A stretch of 64,000 nucleotides of DNA, from assembly GCA_927407015.1 (NCBI GenBank), contig CAKMJT010000005.1, forward strand, positions 62,001-126,000. Direction: 5' to 3'. The stretch is from an uncultured Proteiniphilum sp. Lineage in GTDB: Bacteria; Bacteroidota; Bacteroidia; Bacteroidales; Dysgonomonadaceae. Made by a program: the position numbers and the translations under genes. The notes under the pieces are model-generated. The model was not told the origin of the DNA. It did not search any database and saw only the letters and a list, made by a program, of their open reading frames with translations. Below are positions 63,860 to 64,000 of this stretch, in pieces. Numbering within the stretch: the stretch's first letter is position 1; each line of letters begins with the position of its first letter.

Positions 63860-64000
63860 ATGCGAACGCTATTCACTTTCTTTCTATCGTTTTGCCTGTT
63901 TCATCCTGCCAGCTCGCAGGAAAAGCGTGTTACCCTGCTTTTCGCCGGTGATGCGATACAGCACATGCCCCAGGTTCATGGTGCCATGGTCGGTAACGGA
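63860..64000 (+). CDS. CapA-like protein, N-terminal part
   Basis: The frame starts at 63860 with a signal peptide (MRTLFTFFLSFCLFHPASSQ) and continues EKRVTLLFAGDAIQHMPQ, which resembles the start of the CapA/PgsA metallophosphatase-like fold used in poly-gamma-glutamate capsule synthesis. It runs off the window end, so only 47 residues are seen. The assignment rests on the FAGDAIQHMPQ motif and is tentative. Confidence 0.55.
   Translation, partial: MRTLFTFFLSFCLFHPASSQEKRVTLLFAGDAIQHMPQVHGAMVGNG

Overview
The window looks like chromosomal DNA of an anaerobic Bacteroidales bacterium, most plausibly Dysgonomonadaceae (Proteiniphilum/Petrimonas-like); the family assignment is inference. Supporting signs are many promoters of the Bacteroidetes type (TAnnTTTG -7 boxes), a fused SecDF, an ATP synthase operon that starts with atpD-atpC and has a short epsilon subunit, Bacteroidetes-restricted families (DUF3256-, DUF4924- and DUF6261-like), and carbohydrate enzymes with lipoprotein or Sec signals. 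No prophage, insertion sequence or CRISPR array was seen.

Layout. 1-4.5 kb: 3' part of an acyl-CoA synthetase, a small lipoprotein, a GH29 fucosidase, a DUF3256 protein and tRNA-Arg(CCG). 4.6-10.4 kb: a minus-strand cluster (small signal-bearing protein, GH88, heparinase II/III-like lyase, PL8-like lyase) that would depolymerise a uronic-acid polysaccharide such as a glycosaminoglycan and hydrolyse the unsaturated oligosaccharides. It has no SusC/SusD pair or sulfatase here. 10.7-16 kb: a CE15 glucuronoyl esterase, a membrane-anchored AraC regulator, a YpfJ-type zinc peptidase, a DUF1080 lipoprotein and a TPR protein. 16-23.3 kb: MscS, prfC, rfbD, a DUF4924 protein, a metallo-beta-lactamase-fold hydrolase and a BlaI/BlaR1-like pair whose sensor ends in two TonB-plug-like repeats. 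23.4-23.9 kb: a decayed SPFH gene and its small ribbon-helix-helix partner. 24-37 kb: an M3 peptidase, SecDF, tRNA-Thr(CGT) and the complete ATP synthase operon atpD-C-(I-like)-B-E-F-H-A-G. 37-43 kb: engB, a sodium/solute symporter preceded by a tiny coupled gene, a lipid kinase, ovoA (ovothiol synthase) and a GNAT gene. 43-50.9 kb: YqhD-type alcohol dehydrogenase, PQQ-type sugar dehydrogenase, aldo/keto reductase, a decayed YdeI/OmdA gene, a TIGR01777 epimerase, a YugP-like zinc peptidase, purA and a Fur-family regulator. 51-56 kb: a GHL10 glycosidase, a frameshifted gene, tRNA-Gly(GCC) beside tandem copies of its own 5' half, fRMsr, an OmpA lipoprotein and two conserved proteins of unknown function. 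56-64 kb: yidC, pyrG, an FtsE-like ATPase, two small membrane proteins, an S41 protease and the start of a CapA-like gene.

Most of the window is core metabolism and envelope biology. The parts most worth a second look are a shared TCGTATGAAA element placed 16 bp upstream of two different -7 boxes, the tRNA-Gly partial tandem array, the sensor with TonB-plug-like repeats, ovoA in a presumed anaerobe, the unusual PL8 active-site spacing, and several small or decayed genes that automated calling would miss. I saw no clear new defence or mobile system.
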